A stretch of 64,000 nucleotides of DNA, taken from Methylocystis sp. Sn-Cys (GTDB lineage: Bacteria; Pseudomonadota; Alphaproteobacteria; Rhizobiales; Beijerinckiaceae). The position numbers were made by a program, and so were the translations under genes. The notes under the pieces were generated by a model. The model was not told the DNA's origin, ran no database searches, and was given only the letters and a program-made list of their open reading frames with translations. Below are positions 44,760 through 54,171 of this stretch, piece after piece (the first letter of the stretch is position 1; each line of letters starts with the position of its first letter). The DNA is taken from assembly GCF_016745395.1 (NCBI RefSeq), contig NZ_JAERVJ010000004.1:176369-240368 (forward strand). Direction: 5' to 3'.

Positions 44760-45056
44760 GAACCGCAGGTCTCTCTTCGAACGCGCTGAACCTTGCCAAA
44801 TTATCAGCTTTTCTGGCAAGCGGGCCCAAAAGGTTAATCAATGGTTAACGCTTATGGGGCGGAAACCGAAATTGCCCGGCGCGCGGTTGCTATCTTGCGC
44901 GTGCGCGGCCATTCTTGCACACGAATCTGAAAGAGTTCTCAAACTTAGCAATTTTGCCGGCGTCGTTTCGATGCGCGGCTCATTAACCATATTCTGGCAT
45001 GCAGACCGAATCGTCCGCGAGCAGGCTTCGCGGGCGCGATGGGCGGGGCGTAGGGG

Positions 45057-47576
45057 ATGAGCGAGAGGGCAGCGTCGTCTGCATTTGATCGAAGCGAGCG
45101 ACCGGGAAGCGCCGGGCTCGTGCTGACGTTCGCCATCGCGATTCTGACGGTTTCGGTCGGCTATTTTCTGGCGCCGACCGCCATGGCGCCGCGGCTCGTC
45201 ATGCTGGCCCTCGCGCTCTTCGGCGTCGCCGGCGTGTTTTCGCTTTTCGCCTATGCCGTCGGGCTCATACAGTTTTCGTCCCGCGTTCCACGCAACGACG
45301 TCACAAAGCTCATCGCCGACACGACGACCGAAGGCCTGGTCGTCACCAAGGGCGATATGCAGATCGTCTACGCCAATGAAGCTTACATGGAGCTCTGCGG
45401 CGCGCGCGACCCCTCCGGCCTGCAAGCCGTCGAACGGCTCTTTTCGGGCCCGCCGGAAGTCTCCGAAGCAATCTATCGGCTGGCGCAGGCTGCGCGCTCG
45501 GGAAGAGCGCATGTCGAGGATCTGCGCTTGTCGCCGCCGCTGACCGGCGCCGGCGCGGTCGGCTGGTATCGCATCAAGGTGCGGCCCTTGCCGGAGGGCG
45601 GCCAGCGCGCGACGCTGTGGGGCGTCGCCGACGTCACGAGCGAGCGGCAGCGGCAGGAGGGCGTGTTCCAGGAGCTGCAGCACGCCATCGACTTTCTCGA
45701 CCACGCGCCGGCAGGCTTTTTCTCGTCCACGCCCGACGGCGGCGTCTCTTATATGAATAAGACGCTCGCGGGCTGGCTCGGCTACGATCTCACCCAGGTG
45801 GGCTCGGGGGGCGCAAGTCTCGCCGCCATCGTCGCCAACAATGGCGCGGCATTGCTGGCCGCCGTCTCCGGCTCGCCGGGAGAGGTCCGCACCGAGCAGA
45901 TCGATCTCGATCTGCGGTGCCGGAACGGTCGCTCCTTGCCGGTGCGGCTCCTCCACCAGGTGGCTTTCGGCCAGGACGGCGTCGCCGGCGCCTCGCGAAC
46001 GCTCGTCCTCAACCGCACGGCCGGCGAAAAGCCGGAGGAAGGGCTGCGCGCCGCCGAGGTGCGTTTTGCGCGCTTCTTCAATTCAACGCCCATGGCCATC
46101 GCGACGCTCGACGCGCAGGGCCGCGTGCTCGATTCGAATGCCGCCTTCGCCAAGCTCCTCCCCAAGGCGGCGCTTCACGGCAAGGAAGGCTGGTCGCTGC
46201 TCGCCGGCCTCTCCGAGAGCGATGCGCAGGCTTTGCGCAAGGCGATCGAGGAGGCGGTCGAAGGCAAGAGCGACGTCAAGCCGGTCAATGTGTCCTTTGA
46301 GGAAGGGGCGGGACCGCGCTCGGCCCGCTTCTTCGCGTCTGCAGCGGAAGATTCCGGCCAGAAGGGCGCAACCCTCTATGCGCTCGACACCACCGAGCAG
46401 CGCAAGCTGCAGGAGGAATTCGCCCAGTCGCAGAAGATGAACGCCGTCGGCCAGCTCGCCGGCGGCATCGCCCATGACTTCAACAATATGTTGACGGCGA
46501 TTATCGGCTATTCCGATCTCCTGCTCTCGAACCACCGGCCGACTGATCCGGCTTTCCGCGATATCCGCCAGATCAAGGAGACCGCGAATCGCGCCGCCGG
46601 CCTGACCCGCCAGCTACTCGCCTTCTCGCGCCGGCAGACGCTGCGGCCGCAAGTCCTTCAGCTCGGCGACGCTCTGTCCGAGCTGCAAAATCTGCTGCGC
46701 CGGATCGTCGGCGAGAAGAACGAGCTCGATCTGCGGCAAGGGCGCGATCTGTGGTTCGTGAAGGCCGACCTCACGCAATTCGAGCAGGTCATCATCAATC
46801 TCGTCGTCAACGCCCGCGACGCCATGGCGGACACAGGCGGCCGCGTGCAGATCCGCACGCGCAACGTCACCAAGGACGAATGCGCCGGCTTCAACGAGAT
46901 TCATCTCGTTCCAGCGGATTATGTGCTGGTCGAGGTCGAGGACTCGGGCAGCGGCATTCCGCCCGAGGTGATGGAGAAGATTTTCGAGCCCTTCTTCACC
47001 ACCAAGGAGGTCGGCAAGGGCACGGGCCTCGGGCTCTCGACCGTCTTCGGCATCGTCAAGCAGTCGGGCGGCTTCATCTTCGCGCAGAGCGAAGTGGGCA
47101 AGGGCACTGTTTTCCGCATCTTCATGCCGCGCTTCATCCCCGAAGAAAAGGAAGCGCCGAAGCCGGAGGCCGAGGCGCCGAAAGCCGCGGCCGATTATAC
47201 GGGGCAGGGCGTCATCCTCCTCGTCGAGGACGAGGACGCGGTGCGCTCCATCGGCGCGCGCTCGCTCAAGTCGCGCGGTTTCACGGTGCTGGAGGCTTCC
47301 ACCGGCCTCGAAGCGCTGGAGGTTGTCGAGGAGGTCGGCGGCAAGATCGACCTCATCGTCTCGGACGTGGTCATGCCCGAGATGGACGGGCCGGCCATGT
47401 TCGCCGAATTGCGCAAGCGCGGCGTCACCGCCAAGGTGATTTTCGTGTCGGGCTACGCCGAGGAGGCCTTTGCGAAGAATTTGCCCGAAGGCGATTTCGG
47501 TTTCCTGCCCAAGCCATTCTCGATCAAGCAGCTCATCGAGACGGTGAAATCGCATATGGCGGCGCAGAGCGGGTAG
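45057..47576 (+). CDS. cckA: Cell-cycle hybrid histidine kinase CckA
   Basis: 839 residues: two N-terminal membrane helices ([39 protein letters not shown]), PAS domains, a histidine kinase core with His473 in [14 protein letters not shown] lid residues ([40 protein letters not shown]), and a C-terminal receiver domain with Asp770 in [14 protein letters not shown]. CckA starts the phosphorelay to ChpT and CtrA that controls alphaproteobacterial cell cycle. The 297-base gap upstream holds the divergent promoters. Confidence 0.96.
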   Translation: MSERAASSAFDRSERPGSAGLVLTFAIAILTVSVGYFLAPTAMAPRLVMLALALFGVAGVFSLFAYAVGLIQFSSRVPRNDVTKLIADTTTEGLVVTKGDMQIVYANEAYMELCGARDPSGLQAVERLFSGPPEVSEAIYRLAQAARSGRAHVEDLRLSPPLTGAGAVGWYRIKVRPLPEGGQRATLWGVADVTSERQRQEGVFQELQHAIDFLDHAPAGFFSSTPDGGVSYMNKTLAGWLGYDLTQVGSGGASLAAIVANNGAALLAAVSGSPGEVRTEQIDLDLRCRNGRSLPVRLLHQVAFGQDGVAGASRTLVLNRTAGEKPEEGLRAAEVRFARFFNSTPMAIATLDAQGRVLDSNAAFAKLLPKAALHGKEGWSLLAGLSESDAQALRKAIEEAVEGKSDVKPVNVSFEEGAGPRSARFFASAAEDSGQKGATLYALDTTEQRKLQEEFAQSQKMNAVGQLAGGIAHDFNNMLTAIIGYSDLLLSNHRPTDPAFRDIRQIKETANRAAGLTRQLLAFSRRQTLRPQVLQLGDALSELQNLLRRIVGEKNELDLRQGRDLWFVKADLTQFEQVIINLVVNARDAMADTGGRVQIRTRNVTKDECAGFNEIHLVPADYVLVEVEDSGSGIPPEVMEKIFEPFFTTKEVGKGTGLGLSTVFGIVKQSGGFIFAQSEVGKGTVFRIFMPRFIPEEKEAPKPEAEAPKAAADYTGQGVILLVEDEDAVRSIGARSLKSRGFTVLEASTGLEALEVVEEVGGKIDLIVSDVVMPEMDGPAMFAELRKRGVTAKVIFVSGYAEEAFAKNLPEGDFGFLPKPFSIKQLIETVKSHMAAQSG

Positions 47577-47583
47577 CCACCGC

Positions 47584-47664
47584 CGTCATTGCGAGGAGCA
47601 AAGCGACGAAGCAATCCAGAGCCGCGTCACGGCCCTGGATTGCTTCGCTTCGCTCGCAATGACG
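47584..47664. repeat. CGTCATTGCGAGG palindromic repeat, copy G
   Basis: An 81-base element beginning CGTCATTGCGAGGAGC and ending GCTCGCAATGACG, eight bases after the cckA stop. Confidence 0.9.
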
Positions 47665-47695
47665 GCGCTTACATTCATTTTATTGGCCTGTAGTC

Positions 47696-48313
47696 ATGAC
47701 AAAGATCGATTTTAAAAAAGCTTCTCCAGCGCTTTATCGCGCCCCGACAAATCGCTTCGCGCTCGTCGACGTTCCAGCGATGCGTTTCGTGATGGTCGAC
47801 GGCGCCGGCGATCCCAATACCGCGCCGGCCTACAAGCAGGCGGTCGAATGGCTCTTCTCTGTGAGCTACGCGATGAAATTCTCCGCGAAGGCGTCGCTCG
47901 GCAAAGACTATGTCGTGCTGCCGCTCGAAGGCTTGTGGGAGGCGGATGATCCGGCTGATTTCGTTGCGCGTCGCAAGGACCGCTGGCGCTGGACGATGAT
48001 GATCCGAGCGCCCGATTTCCTGGACGACGCCATGTTTCTCGCAGCCGTTGAAAAGTCAAAAAAGAAGCTCGGCGCGCCCCCTGACAGCCTGCGTATGGAA
48101 ATCTACGACGAAGGTCCGTCGCTCCAAATATTGCACATCGGCGCCTATGACGACGAAGGACCGACGCTCGCGCGGCTTCATCACGAGGAAATGCCGTCGC
48201 GGGGGTATGTCTTCGCTGGCAGGCATCACGAGATTTATCTGAGCGATCCACGCAAGACCGAGCCCGCGAAGTTGAAGACGATTCTTAGGCAGCCTGTCAG
48301 GCGCGGCGCATAG
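47696..48313 (+). CDS. GyrI-like small-molecule-binding protein
   Basis: 205 residues. FALVDVPAMRFVMVDGAGDP opens the fold and YKQAVEWLFSVSYAMKF, DYVVLPLEGLWEADD, and LARLHHEEMPSRGYVFAGRH HEIYLSD fit the GyrI-like (SOUL/AraC-effector-type) domain. Free-standing members bind hydrophobic ligands or act on toxic compounds; ligand unknown. A ribosome site is weak. It is bordered by palindromic repeats on both sides. Confidence 0.85.
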   Translation: MTKIDFKKASPALYRAPTNRFALVDVPAMRFVMVDGAGDPNTAPAYKQAVEWLFSVSYAMKFSAKASLGKDYVVLPLEGLWEADDPADFVARRKDRWRWTMMIRAPDFLDDAMFLAAVEKSKKKLGAPPDSLRMEIYDEGPSLQILHIGAYDDEGPTLARLHHEEMPSRGYVFAGRHHEIYLSDPRKTEPAKLKTILRQPVRRGA

Positions 48314-48314
48314 G

Positions 48315-48564
48315 GGCGCCGGAACGCGAGCCTTCAGGCTCGCCTGAAGGCTCGCGCAGGGTGCTGACAAAGTGGCGATGACGCCCCTCGTGCTTCGAGA
48401 CGCCTGCTACGCAGGCTCCTCAGCATGAGGAGCTTCTGAAACCTCATCAAACACTTAGGCCTCACCCTGAGGAGCGAGCGAAGATCGCGTCTCGAAGGGC
48501 GAGGCCGCCTCGGAGGTTTGTCAACAATCTGAGCGAGCCTGAAGGCTCGCGGTCCAAGGGGCTT
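48315..48564. repeat. Repeat-filled intergenic region with a CTCGAAG inverted pair
   Basis: GCGAGCCTTCAGGCTCGC stems at 48325-48355 and near 48533-48550 frame an inverted pair: TTCGAGACGCCTGCTACGCA at 48396 and GCGTCTCGAAGGGCGAG at about 48488. No gene is visible. Confidence 0.75.
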
Positions 48565-48565
48565 G

Positions 48566-49693
48566 CTACAATGTCGGCGCCACCACGCGGACCCGGCGCT
48601 TCACGCCATCGGGACCGACCACGTCGCGGAAAACCTCCGGCCCGCCGGTCGTCACGCTTCCCTCAGCGCCGCGCAGGCCGGCGTTGGCCGCGGCGGGCGT
48701 GGGCGGTAGGGAAAGCGCCGGCTTCTTCGCGCGCGGATCGCCGGGCAGAATCGGGCGCGACAATTGCTCCGCCTGTTCGGCCGTGACCATCTGGTCTTTC
48801 TTGTTGCGCTCGGCGAGGATGCGTTCGGCCTCGGCCAGCGCTTCAGTCCAGCTTTGACCTTTAGGCTTGCAGCCGCAGGAGGCGTCGTAGCTCTTCTCGT
48901 ACTTGTGCGCGTTCGGGAGATCGCCATAGGCCTCGCCGTCGATCGAAATCGCCGATTCGAGCCCCTTCGATTGCGATTGCGTGTAGAGCTTGGCCTCCGT
49001 TCCCGGACACATGGCCTTGCAGAGCGTGTTGAGATCGTCGAGCTGCCCGCTTCTGGCCGAATAGGTGATCGGGAAAAAGCCGCCGTCGCACGTCCGCACG
49101 CAGATCGCCATGGGGCCACCCTGCGGGCGTCCATCGACGAATTGACCATCTCCATCGTAGTCTGGGTCGAGCGTCTGATAGCCTGGATCGTCGGGGGCCT
49201 CTCGATAACCGGGCGCCGACTCTGGCTGCCGGACCCCGAAAAGCTCCTCGAAGAAGCTCTTGGGCTCGGGCTCGCGCGCCGACGCGCGCTGATTGCGGCA
49301 ATCGACTTCATAGCGCGCCATGAGCGCCTGTCTTTGGCTGTCGTCGGCGGCGCCCTGCTCATAAGCGGCGATGCTGCCCTGCAAGGAGCTGAGCCGCGCG
49401 CTGATCGGCGCGCATTGCGGCGGCGGCGGGTTGCCGAAGAACAGGAACTGCTCGCGGTCGCAGCCCATGGCCCGGCCTTTGGCGGCTAGGCGGCCATATT
49501 CAACCCTCTGCTTGGCGGCGGCGGCGCGGTAGCGCGCGGCCATGCCCTCGGCGCCCGCCTTGGCGATCTGGCCGCGTAGATCCGTGCAATAGGCGTTTTC
49601 GGCCCGTGCGCTCCCGCCAGGAAGGAAGAGGAGGGCGCCGAGCGCCAATGCAAGAAGGATGCGGGTATTCGTCGGCCCCAAGGTCGGCCTCAT
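48566..49693 (-). CDS. DUF2865 secreted protein
   Basis: 375 residues. A signal peptide (ILLALALGALLFLPGGSARA), a coiled region with CTDLRGQIAKAG, then the conserved Cys-rich DUF2865 core: AICVRTCDGGFFPITYSARS, LCKAMCPGTEAKLYTQSQSK, YDASCGCKPKGQSW. The family is confined to Rhizobiales-like bacteria and its function is unknown. Even numbers of Cys suggest disulfides in the periplasm. The start is ATG at 49693 (MRPTLGPTN); the frame is open well upstream without good signals. Confidence 0.88.
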   Translation of the reverse strand: MRPTLGPTNTRILLALALGALLFLPGGSARAENAYCTDLRGQIAKAGAEGMAARYRAAAAKQRVEYGRLAAKGRAMGCDREQFLFFGNPPPPQCAPISARLSSLQGSIAAYEQGAADDSQRQALMARYEVDCRNQRASAREPEPKSFFEELFGVRQPESAPGYREAPDDPGYQTLDPDYDGDGQFVDGRPQGGPMAICVRTCDGGFFPITYSARSGQLDDLNTLCKAMCPGTEAKLYTQSQSKGLESAISIDGEAYGDLPNAHKYEKSYDASCGCKPKGQSWTEALAEAERILAERNKKDQMVTAEQAEQLSRPILPGDPRAKKPALSLPPTPAAANAGLRGAEGSVTTGGPEVFRDVVGPDGVKRRVRVVAPTL

Positions 49694-50041
49694 CTCGTGC
49701 TCCGGCTGCCGGCCCGGCGCGACTATGGTCGTCAAACGCCCAAGCTCAAGAATCGCGGGCGGCTCGAGCATATCCGCTTTTTCGCGCCGCCGATCAATCT
49801 TACGGGGCGTTCCCCCGTTGGTCGAAGGATCTTTCGTCCTTCGCGCCGCCGCCTGTGGCGGCTCTTTCAGGATGCGTGCGTCCGACATCCGATCGCCTTG
49901 GATTCTCTCCTGCATCATGTCGGCAGCAAGGCGATTACGAGGCCCGCGCCGCGCCATTTTTTTGCACGGGCGCAGCCTCCGGCACTTCCCATGCGCCAAG
50001 TCCTCGCCCATATCCGGCGCGACGGCATTGGAGACCGGCTT
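49694..50041. other. Gene-free gap between DUF2865 gene and creA
   Basis: The 348 bases separate two divergent genes and must hold both promoters. Open frames cross it on both strands but have neither ribosome sites nor recognisable protein features. I see no repeat or RNA gene in it. Confidence 0.5.
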
Positions 50042-50575
50042 ATGAAGACGAACCGTTTTGGCGCGATATTCTCGATTGCTTTCGCAGCCGCGCTCGGCGC
50101 GAGCGCCGCCTGCGCGCAGGAAGGGCCGGACCTGATCTTCCGCAAGTCGACCGACTTCAAGCTGCTGACGCCCAATGACAAGCTCGCGACCTATGTTGTC
50201 GACGATCCGCTCATCGACGGCGTCGCCTGCGCTTTTACGGCGCATGAAAAGGGCGGCGTCGCCGGCATGTTCGGCGTGGCTGAGCAGACCTCGGAGGTTT
50301 CGCTCGCCTGCAGCCAATTCGGGCCGATCAAGCTGCGCGCCGGCAAGGAGAACGAGAAATTCACGCAAGGCGATCTCGCCATCAGCGAGCGACGGTCGCT
50401 CTTCTTCAAGCAGATGCACATTGCGCGCGGCTGCGACACGCGGCGCAACATGCTCGTCTACATGGTTTATTCGGACAAGCTGGTCGAGGGCTCGCCGGAG
50501 AATTCGACGTCGACCGTGGCGATCCAGCCCTGGGGCGGGGGCGAGCCCGCCAAATGCGCGAATTGGGTGAGATAG
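50042..50575 (+). CDS. CreA family protein
   Basis: 177 residues with a signal peptide (FGAIFSIAFAAALGASAACA) and the CreA pattern DPLIDGVACAFTAHEKGGVA, SLACSQFGPIK, RSLFFKQMHIARGCDTRRNM, LVYMVYSDKLVEGSPENSTS, VAIQPWGG. CreA is a conserved periplasmic protein of unknown function. It starts at the ATG at 50042 (MKTNRFGAIFS). Confidence 0.92.
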   Translation: MKTNRFGAIFSIAFAAALGASAACAQEGPDLIFRKSTDFKLLTPNDKLATYVVDDPLIDGVACAFTAHEKGGVAGMFGVAEQTSEVSLACSQFGPIKLRAGKENEKFTQGDLAISERRSLFFKQMHIARGCDTRRNMLVYMVYSDKLVEGSPENSTSTVAIQPWGGGEPAKCANWVR

Positions 50576-50578
50576 GGT

Positions 50579-50902
50579 TTATTCCGAGCAGGAGACCACC
50601 GCCGCGCCCGGCTTGACCGGCTCGCGCGGCGCGTCGGCTCCGATGGAGGCGGTGATGTCCTCGGCGCGGCCAAAGGCCTTCGCCGGACCGTGGCCGTGAG
50701 ATTCACACCAGGCGTCGGCCACGATTTTTCCGCACTCGGATTTCTGGGTGAGGCAATCCAGCACGCCATAGCCGTCGTCATCGACGACAATATAGGAGGC
50801 CGGAGCCGCCTGGGCGCTGGAGAAATAAGCCGCCGAGACGAGAAGCCCCGCGACGAGGCGCGGCAGAAAAGACTTTTCGTATTTCGACGAGAGTTTGAAC
50901 AT
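50579..50902 (-). CDS. Hypothetical secreted protein
   Basis: 107 residues. A signal peptide (LPRLVAGLLVSAAYFSSAQA) precedes a short domain with four Cys (VLDCLTQKSECGKIVADAWC, VVSCSE), probably two disulfides. A similar protein occurs in many Rhizobiales; function is unknown. It converges on creA with a three-base gap. Confidence 0.75.
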   Translation of the reverse strand: MFKLSSKYEKSFLPRLVAGLLVSAAYFSSAQAAPASYIVVDDDGYGVLDCLTQKSECGKIVADAWCESHGHGPAKAFGRAEDITASIGADAPREPVKPGAAVVSCSE

Positions 50903-51243
50903 GCCGGCGCCCGCTCCATGGCCGCCAAAGACATCGGGCGGCGTATGGTTAAAACTATCGGAACGCGGTTAATCATGCGTTAAGGCGCCACGATCCTGCC
51001 GCAAATGCAGCGGGAGCGCGGCAGGGGTTTTGCGCGAGCCCGGAGCGGCGTGACGCGCTGCGAAAGCGCGCTTGACGCGGCGGCGGTTTCGGGCGCATGG
51101 TCGCCGCCATGACGCTTCCCATGCCGCTCTCCTGCCGAATTTGTGGCCGGACCATTATCAGCTAGCAACCCAGGCTGGCCGGAGCCGTCACGTCCTCGAA
51201 CTGACATGAAACGCGCCGGCTCAAGCTGGCGACAGAGGTTTTC
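50903..51243. other. Gene-free gap upstream of cysS
   Basis: The 341 bases hold the promoters of the secreted protein (minus) and cysS (plus). An 18-codon ORF starts at 51110 (MTLPMPLSCRICGRTIIS) but no attenuator-like hairpin follows, so I do not call it a leader peptide. No repeats are seen. Confidence 0.5.
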
Positions 51244-52680
51244 ATGTCGACGCCCGCGCTCAAAATCTACACTACGCTGACGCGAACGAAGGAGGCTTTC
51301 GAGCCCATCGATCGCAACAATGTGCGCATGTATGTCTGCGGGCCGACGGTCTATGATTACGCCCATATCGGCAATGCAAGGCCGCTGATCGTCTTCGACG
51401 TGCTCTACCGCCTGCTGCGGCATCTTTACGGCGAGAGCCATGTCAAATACGTCCGCAACATCACCGACGTCGACGACAAGATCAACGCGCGCGCCGCTCA
51501 GCGCGGGATAACGATCCGCGAGCTGACCGAAGAGACCAACAAGGTCTTTCAGGAAGACGTGCGGGCGTTGGGCTGCCTCGAGCCCGACGTGCAACCGCGC
51601 GCGACGGAACATATCGCGCAGATGATCGCGATTATCGAGCGGCTGATCGAGGCCGGCCACGCCTATGCGGCCGACGGCCATGTGCTGTTCGACGTGCCGT
51701 CGATGCCGGCCTATGGGCGTCTGTCACGCCGTTCGCTCGATGAAATGCTCGCCGGCGCGCGCGTCGATGTTGCGCCCTATAAGCGTGGCGACATGGATTT
51801 CGTGCTGTGGAAGCCCTCGAAAGAGGGCGAGCCGGGCTGGGAGTCGCCATGGGGCAGGGGGCGCCCGGGCTGGCATATCGAGTGCTCGGCGATGTCCTGG
51901 AAACATCTCGGCGAGACCTTCGACATCCACGGCGGCGGCATCGATCTCGTCTTCCCGCATCACGAGAATGAGATTGCGCAGTCATGCTGCGCTTTTGGGC
52001 GTGACGTGATGGCGAATTACTGGATGCATAATGGATTCCTGCAGGTCGAGGGCGAGAAGATGTCCAAGAGCCTGGGGAATTTCGTGACGATCCATGAGTT
52101 GCTGCATACGGAGAAGTTCGGCGGGCGGAAGTGGCCGGGCGAAGTGCTGCGGCTTGCGATGTTGCGGACGCATTACCGGCAGCCGATCGATTGGACGGTG
52201 AAGGCGCTGGAGGAGGCGGAGAAGACGCTGGATCGATGGTATTCAGCCCTTCCGGACTCAGCCTTTGAGCAGGTTGAAGCGCCTGACGAGGCGTTCGTCT
52301 CAGATCTTTGCGATGATCTAAATACGCATCAAGCTGTGACAGTTCTTCATGAGTTAATTACTGACTACGCTTTGCAAGCTTTCGAGGCGACGGCCGGAAA
52401 GACGGCTGATTTTTACTACGATGAATCCAAGGGTATTGCGCTCGCCTCTGCGCGATTGTTGGGACTCTTGACACACACAAAGGTTGATTGGTTTGCGCGA
52501 AAGCAGGCGGTAGGCGGGGACGTTCGGGAGAATATTGAAACCCTCATCTCCGCCCGCCTCGCCGCCCGCGCCGCTAAGAACTGGGCCGAGTCCGATCGCA
52601 TCCGCGACGAGCTCGCGGCGATGGGCATTGCGCTCAAGGACAATAAGGACGGTACGACGAGTTGGGAGGTGAAGCGGTGA
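51244..52680 (+). CDS. cysS: Cysteinyl-tRNA synthetase
   Basis: 478 residues, a class I synthetase that charges tRNA-Cys. The zinc-binding and HIGH-like motif is [34 protein letters not shown] and [17 protein letters not shown] give further zinc ligands; KMSKSLGNF is the KMSKS loop. The first 340 residues have the GC-rich codon style of the neighbours, but from about 52236 to 52545 the DNA is much AT-richer (40 percent GC in 52321-52380), returning to normal at the end. The protein frame is unbroken. Confidence 0.96.
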   Translation: MSTPALKIYTTLTRTKEAFEPIDRNNVRMYVCGPTVYDYAHIGNARPLIVFDVLYRLLRHLYGESHVKYVRNITDVDDKINARAAQRGITIRELTEETNKVFQEDVRALGCLEPDVQPRATEHIAQMIAIIERLIEAGHAYAADGHVLFDVPSMPAYGRLSRRSLDEMLAGARVDVAPYKRGDMDFVLWKPSKEGEPGWESPWGRGRPGWHIECSAMSWKHLGETFDIHGGGIDLVFPHHENEIAQSCCAFGRDVMANYWMHNGFLQVEGEKMSKSLGNFVTIHELLHTEKFGGRKWPGEVLRLAMLRTHYRQPIDWTVKALEEAEKTLDRWYSALPDSAFEQVEAPDEAFVSDLCDDLNTHQAVTVLHELITDYALQAFEATAGKTADFYYDESKGIALASARLLGLLTHTKVDWFARKQAVGGDVRENIETLISARLAARAAKNWAESDRIRDELAAMGIALKDNKDGTTSWEVKR

Positions 52681-52686
52681 GCGGAC

Positions 52687-52872
52687 TCCCCCCCACCCGG
52701 CCCGCTTCGCGCGCCACCCTCCCCGCAAGGGGGAGGGATTGGAGCCCCGAGTCTTGGGTTCCTTCTGAAGCGCTGATGCAGTCGCAAGCCAGCGTCGCTA
52801 TTGGCGGCGCCGATGCAGTCCCATCCCTCCCCTTTACGGGGAGGGTGGCGCGCGAAGCGCGACGGGTGGGGC
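52687..52872. repeat. REPIN-like inverted pair, left of DUF559 gene 2
   Basis: The left arm is CCACCCGGCCCGCTTCGCGC then CACCCTCCCCGCAAGGGGGA; the right arm mirrors it, CCCTCCCCTTTACGGGGAGG then GTGGCGCGCGAAGCGCGACG. The spacer is about 90 bases and contains CCTTCTGAAGCG. A second copy in the same orientation is at 53257-53430. Confidence 0.85.
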
Positions 52873-52901
52873 CCGACCCCGACGGCCGGGTTGGCTGAAC
52901 C

Positions 52902-53255
52902 ATGTCCGTCGCCCGCGCCCGCGCTCTGCGCAAGACCATGACGCCGCAGGAGGTGAAGCTCTGGGTGCAGCTACGCAAGCTGCGGCCCGAGGGCTTCCAC
53001 TTCCGCCGTCAGGCGCCGCTCGACGGCTATGTGCTCGACTTCGTCTGCTTCAAATACAAGATGATCATCGAAGTGGACGGCTCTCAGCATGGCGAGGACG
53101 TGGGGTTGCGTAACGATACAAGGCGTGACGCGCATTTTGCCTCGCAGGGCTTTCGCACGCTGCGATTTTGGAATCCGGAGGTGGATTCCAATCTGCATGG
53201 GGTCGTCGAGACGATTCTCGCGCGGGCGCGTGAGCCTATGCCGGAGGCGTCGTGA
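52902..53255 (+). CDS. DUF559 (Vsr-like PD-(D/E)XK fold) protein 2
   Basis: 117 residues: TMTPQEVKLWVQLRKLRPEG, FHFRRQAPLDGYVLDFVCFK, YKMIIEVDGSQHGEDVGLRN, DTRRDAHFASQGFRTLRFWN. This is the DUF559 fold with a likely D...ExD metal site. It shares the domain with the protein at 12838 but is only moderately similar, so it is not a recent duplicate. Start ATG at 52902 lies 30 bases after the left repeat; the stop touches the right repeat. Confidence 0.9.
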   Translation: MSVARARALRKTMTPQEVKLWVQLRKLRPEGFHFRRQAPLDGYVLDFVCFKYKMIIEVDGSQHGEDVGLRNDTRRDAHFASQGFRTLRFWNPEVDSNLHGVVETILARAREPMPEAS

Positions 53256-53256
53256 T

Positions 53257-53430
53257 CCTCCCCCCCACCCGGCGCGCTTCGCGCGCCACCCTCCCCGCGA
53301 GGGGGAGGGATTGGAGCCCTACGATTTGCGCTCTTTCTGAAGCGTCGGGCGGCATGAGCGGCGCTGCCGCCGAAATCCCATCCCTCCCCTTTACGGGGAG
53401 GGTGGCCCGCGCAGCGGGCCGGGTGGGGTC
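53257..53430. repeat. REPIN-like inverted pair, right of DUF559 gene 2
   Basis: Same family, order and orientation as 52687-52872: CCACCCGGCGCGCTTCGCGC, CCCGCGAGGGGGAGGGATTG, spacer with CTTTCTGAAGCG, then CCCTCCCCTTTACGGGGAGG and GGTGGCCCGCGCAGCGGGCC. Confidence 0.85.
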
Positions 53431-53536
53431 CGAGGGCGCCCCTCCCACCGAAACGCCAACGCAATGTCTGGCGCGTAGCGTGATCCACGGCCGGGCTACA
53501 ATGCGCCGTCCCGCGCGAGGCAACAGGAGCAACGCC

Positions 53537-53671
53537 ATGTCCAACAAAGACTGGAAAAACACGCTGCCGTTCAAGCGCCATTGGGCGGTTTACCTCCTCT
53601 TCAAAATTCTCGTTCTCGCCGGCGCCGCCTTCGCCGCCTGGCAGATCTTGCGCAGCTTCGAGGTCGTGTAA
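53537..53671 (+). CDS. Small single-pass membrane protein
   Basis: 44 residues from the ATG at 53537: MSNKDWKNTLPFKRHW, then one helix (AVYLLFKILVLAGAAFAAW) and QILRSFEVV. AGGAG lies about nine bases upstream. Its TAA overlaps the next ATG (TAATG), so it is likely the first gene of a three-gene unit with the GNAT and cimA. No known family. Confidence 0.75.
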   Translation: MSNKDWKNTLPFKRHWAVYLLFKILVLAGAAFAAWQILRSFEVV

Positions 53672-54171
53672 TGGCGCAGCCCGGTCTTCGGCCATATCTT
53701 GCGAGCGACGCGGCGGCGCTCGCCGCGCTTTTTCGCGCGAGCATTGAGGCGCTCGCGGCCGAGGATTACGACGCGGACCAGCGCGAGGCCTGGGCCTCGG
53801 CGGCGGATGACGAAGCCGCTTTCGCTGCCCGACTCGCCGGCGCCCTCACCATTGTCGCGCTGGCCGACGGCGAGATCGCGGGCTTCGCTTCTCTTAAAGA
53901 CAACAAACTCTTCGACATGCTGTATGTGCGCCCGGACTATGCGGGGCAGGGCGTGGGCGCCGCGCTTGCAGACGCAATCGAGAAGCTCGCCGGCGCGCGC
54001 GGAACCAAGACGCTCACCGTCGAAGCCTCCGACACGGCGCGCGATTTCTTCGCTGCGCGCGGCTATGTCGCGCAGAGCCGCAATACTGTGACGATCGCCG
54101 GCGAATGGCTCGGCAACACCACCATGACCAAGCAACTGGCGGCCCCGCCGGCCGCTGGGGGAACGCATTGA
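53671..54171 (+). CDS. GNAT-family N-acetyltransferase
   Basis: 166 residues: LRPYLASDAAALAALFRASI, ALTIVALADGEIAGFASLKD, FDMLYVRPDYAGQGVGAALA, then TLTVEASDTARDFFAARGYV. The acetyl-CoA loop is YAGQGVGAAL. The ARGYVAQSRNTVTIAGEWLG, TTMTKQL ending is typical of COG0454-type enzymes. Substrate unknown. One-base overlaps with both neighbours (TAATG and TGATG) suggest coupling with cimA. Confidence 0.9.
   Translation: MAQPGLRPYLASDAAALAALFRASIEALAAEDYDADQREAWASAADDEAAFAARLAGALTIVALADGEIAGFASLKDNKLFDMLYVRPDYAGQGVGAALADAIEKLAGARGTKTLTVEASDTARDFFAARGYVAQSRNTVTIAGEWLGNTTMTKQLAAPPAAGGTH

Noticed and set aside
49697..50575. Longer creA reading frame starting at 49697
   Set aside because: The signal peptide begins at ATG 50042; the extension has no features and runs across the divergent promoter region.
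51110..51166. 18-codon ORF with two Cys before cysS
   Set aside because: No Cys run, no attenuator hairpin and about 80 bases of unstructured sequence before cysS.
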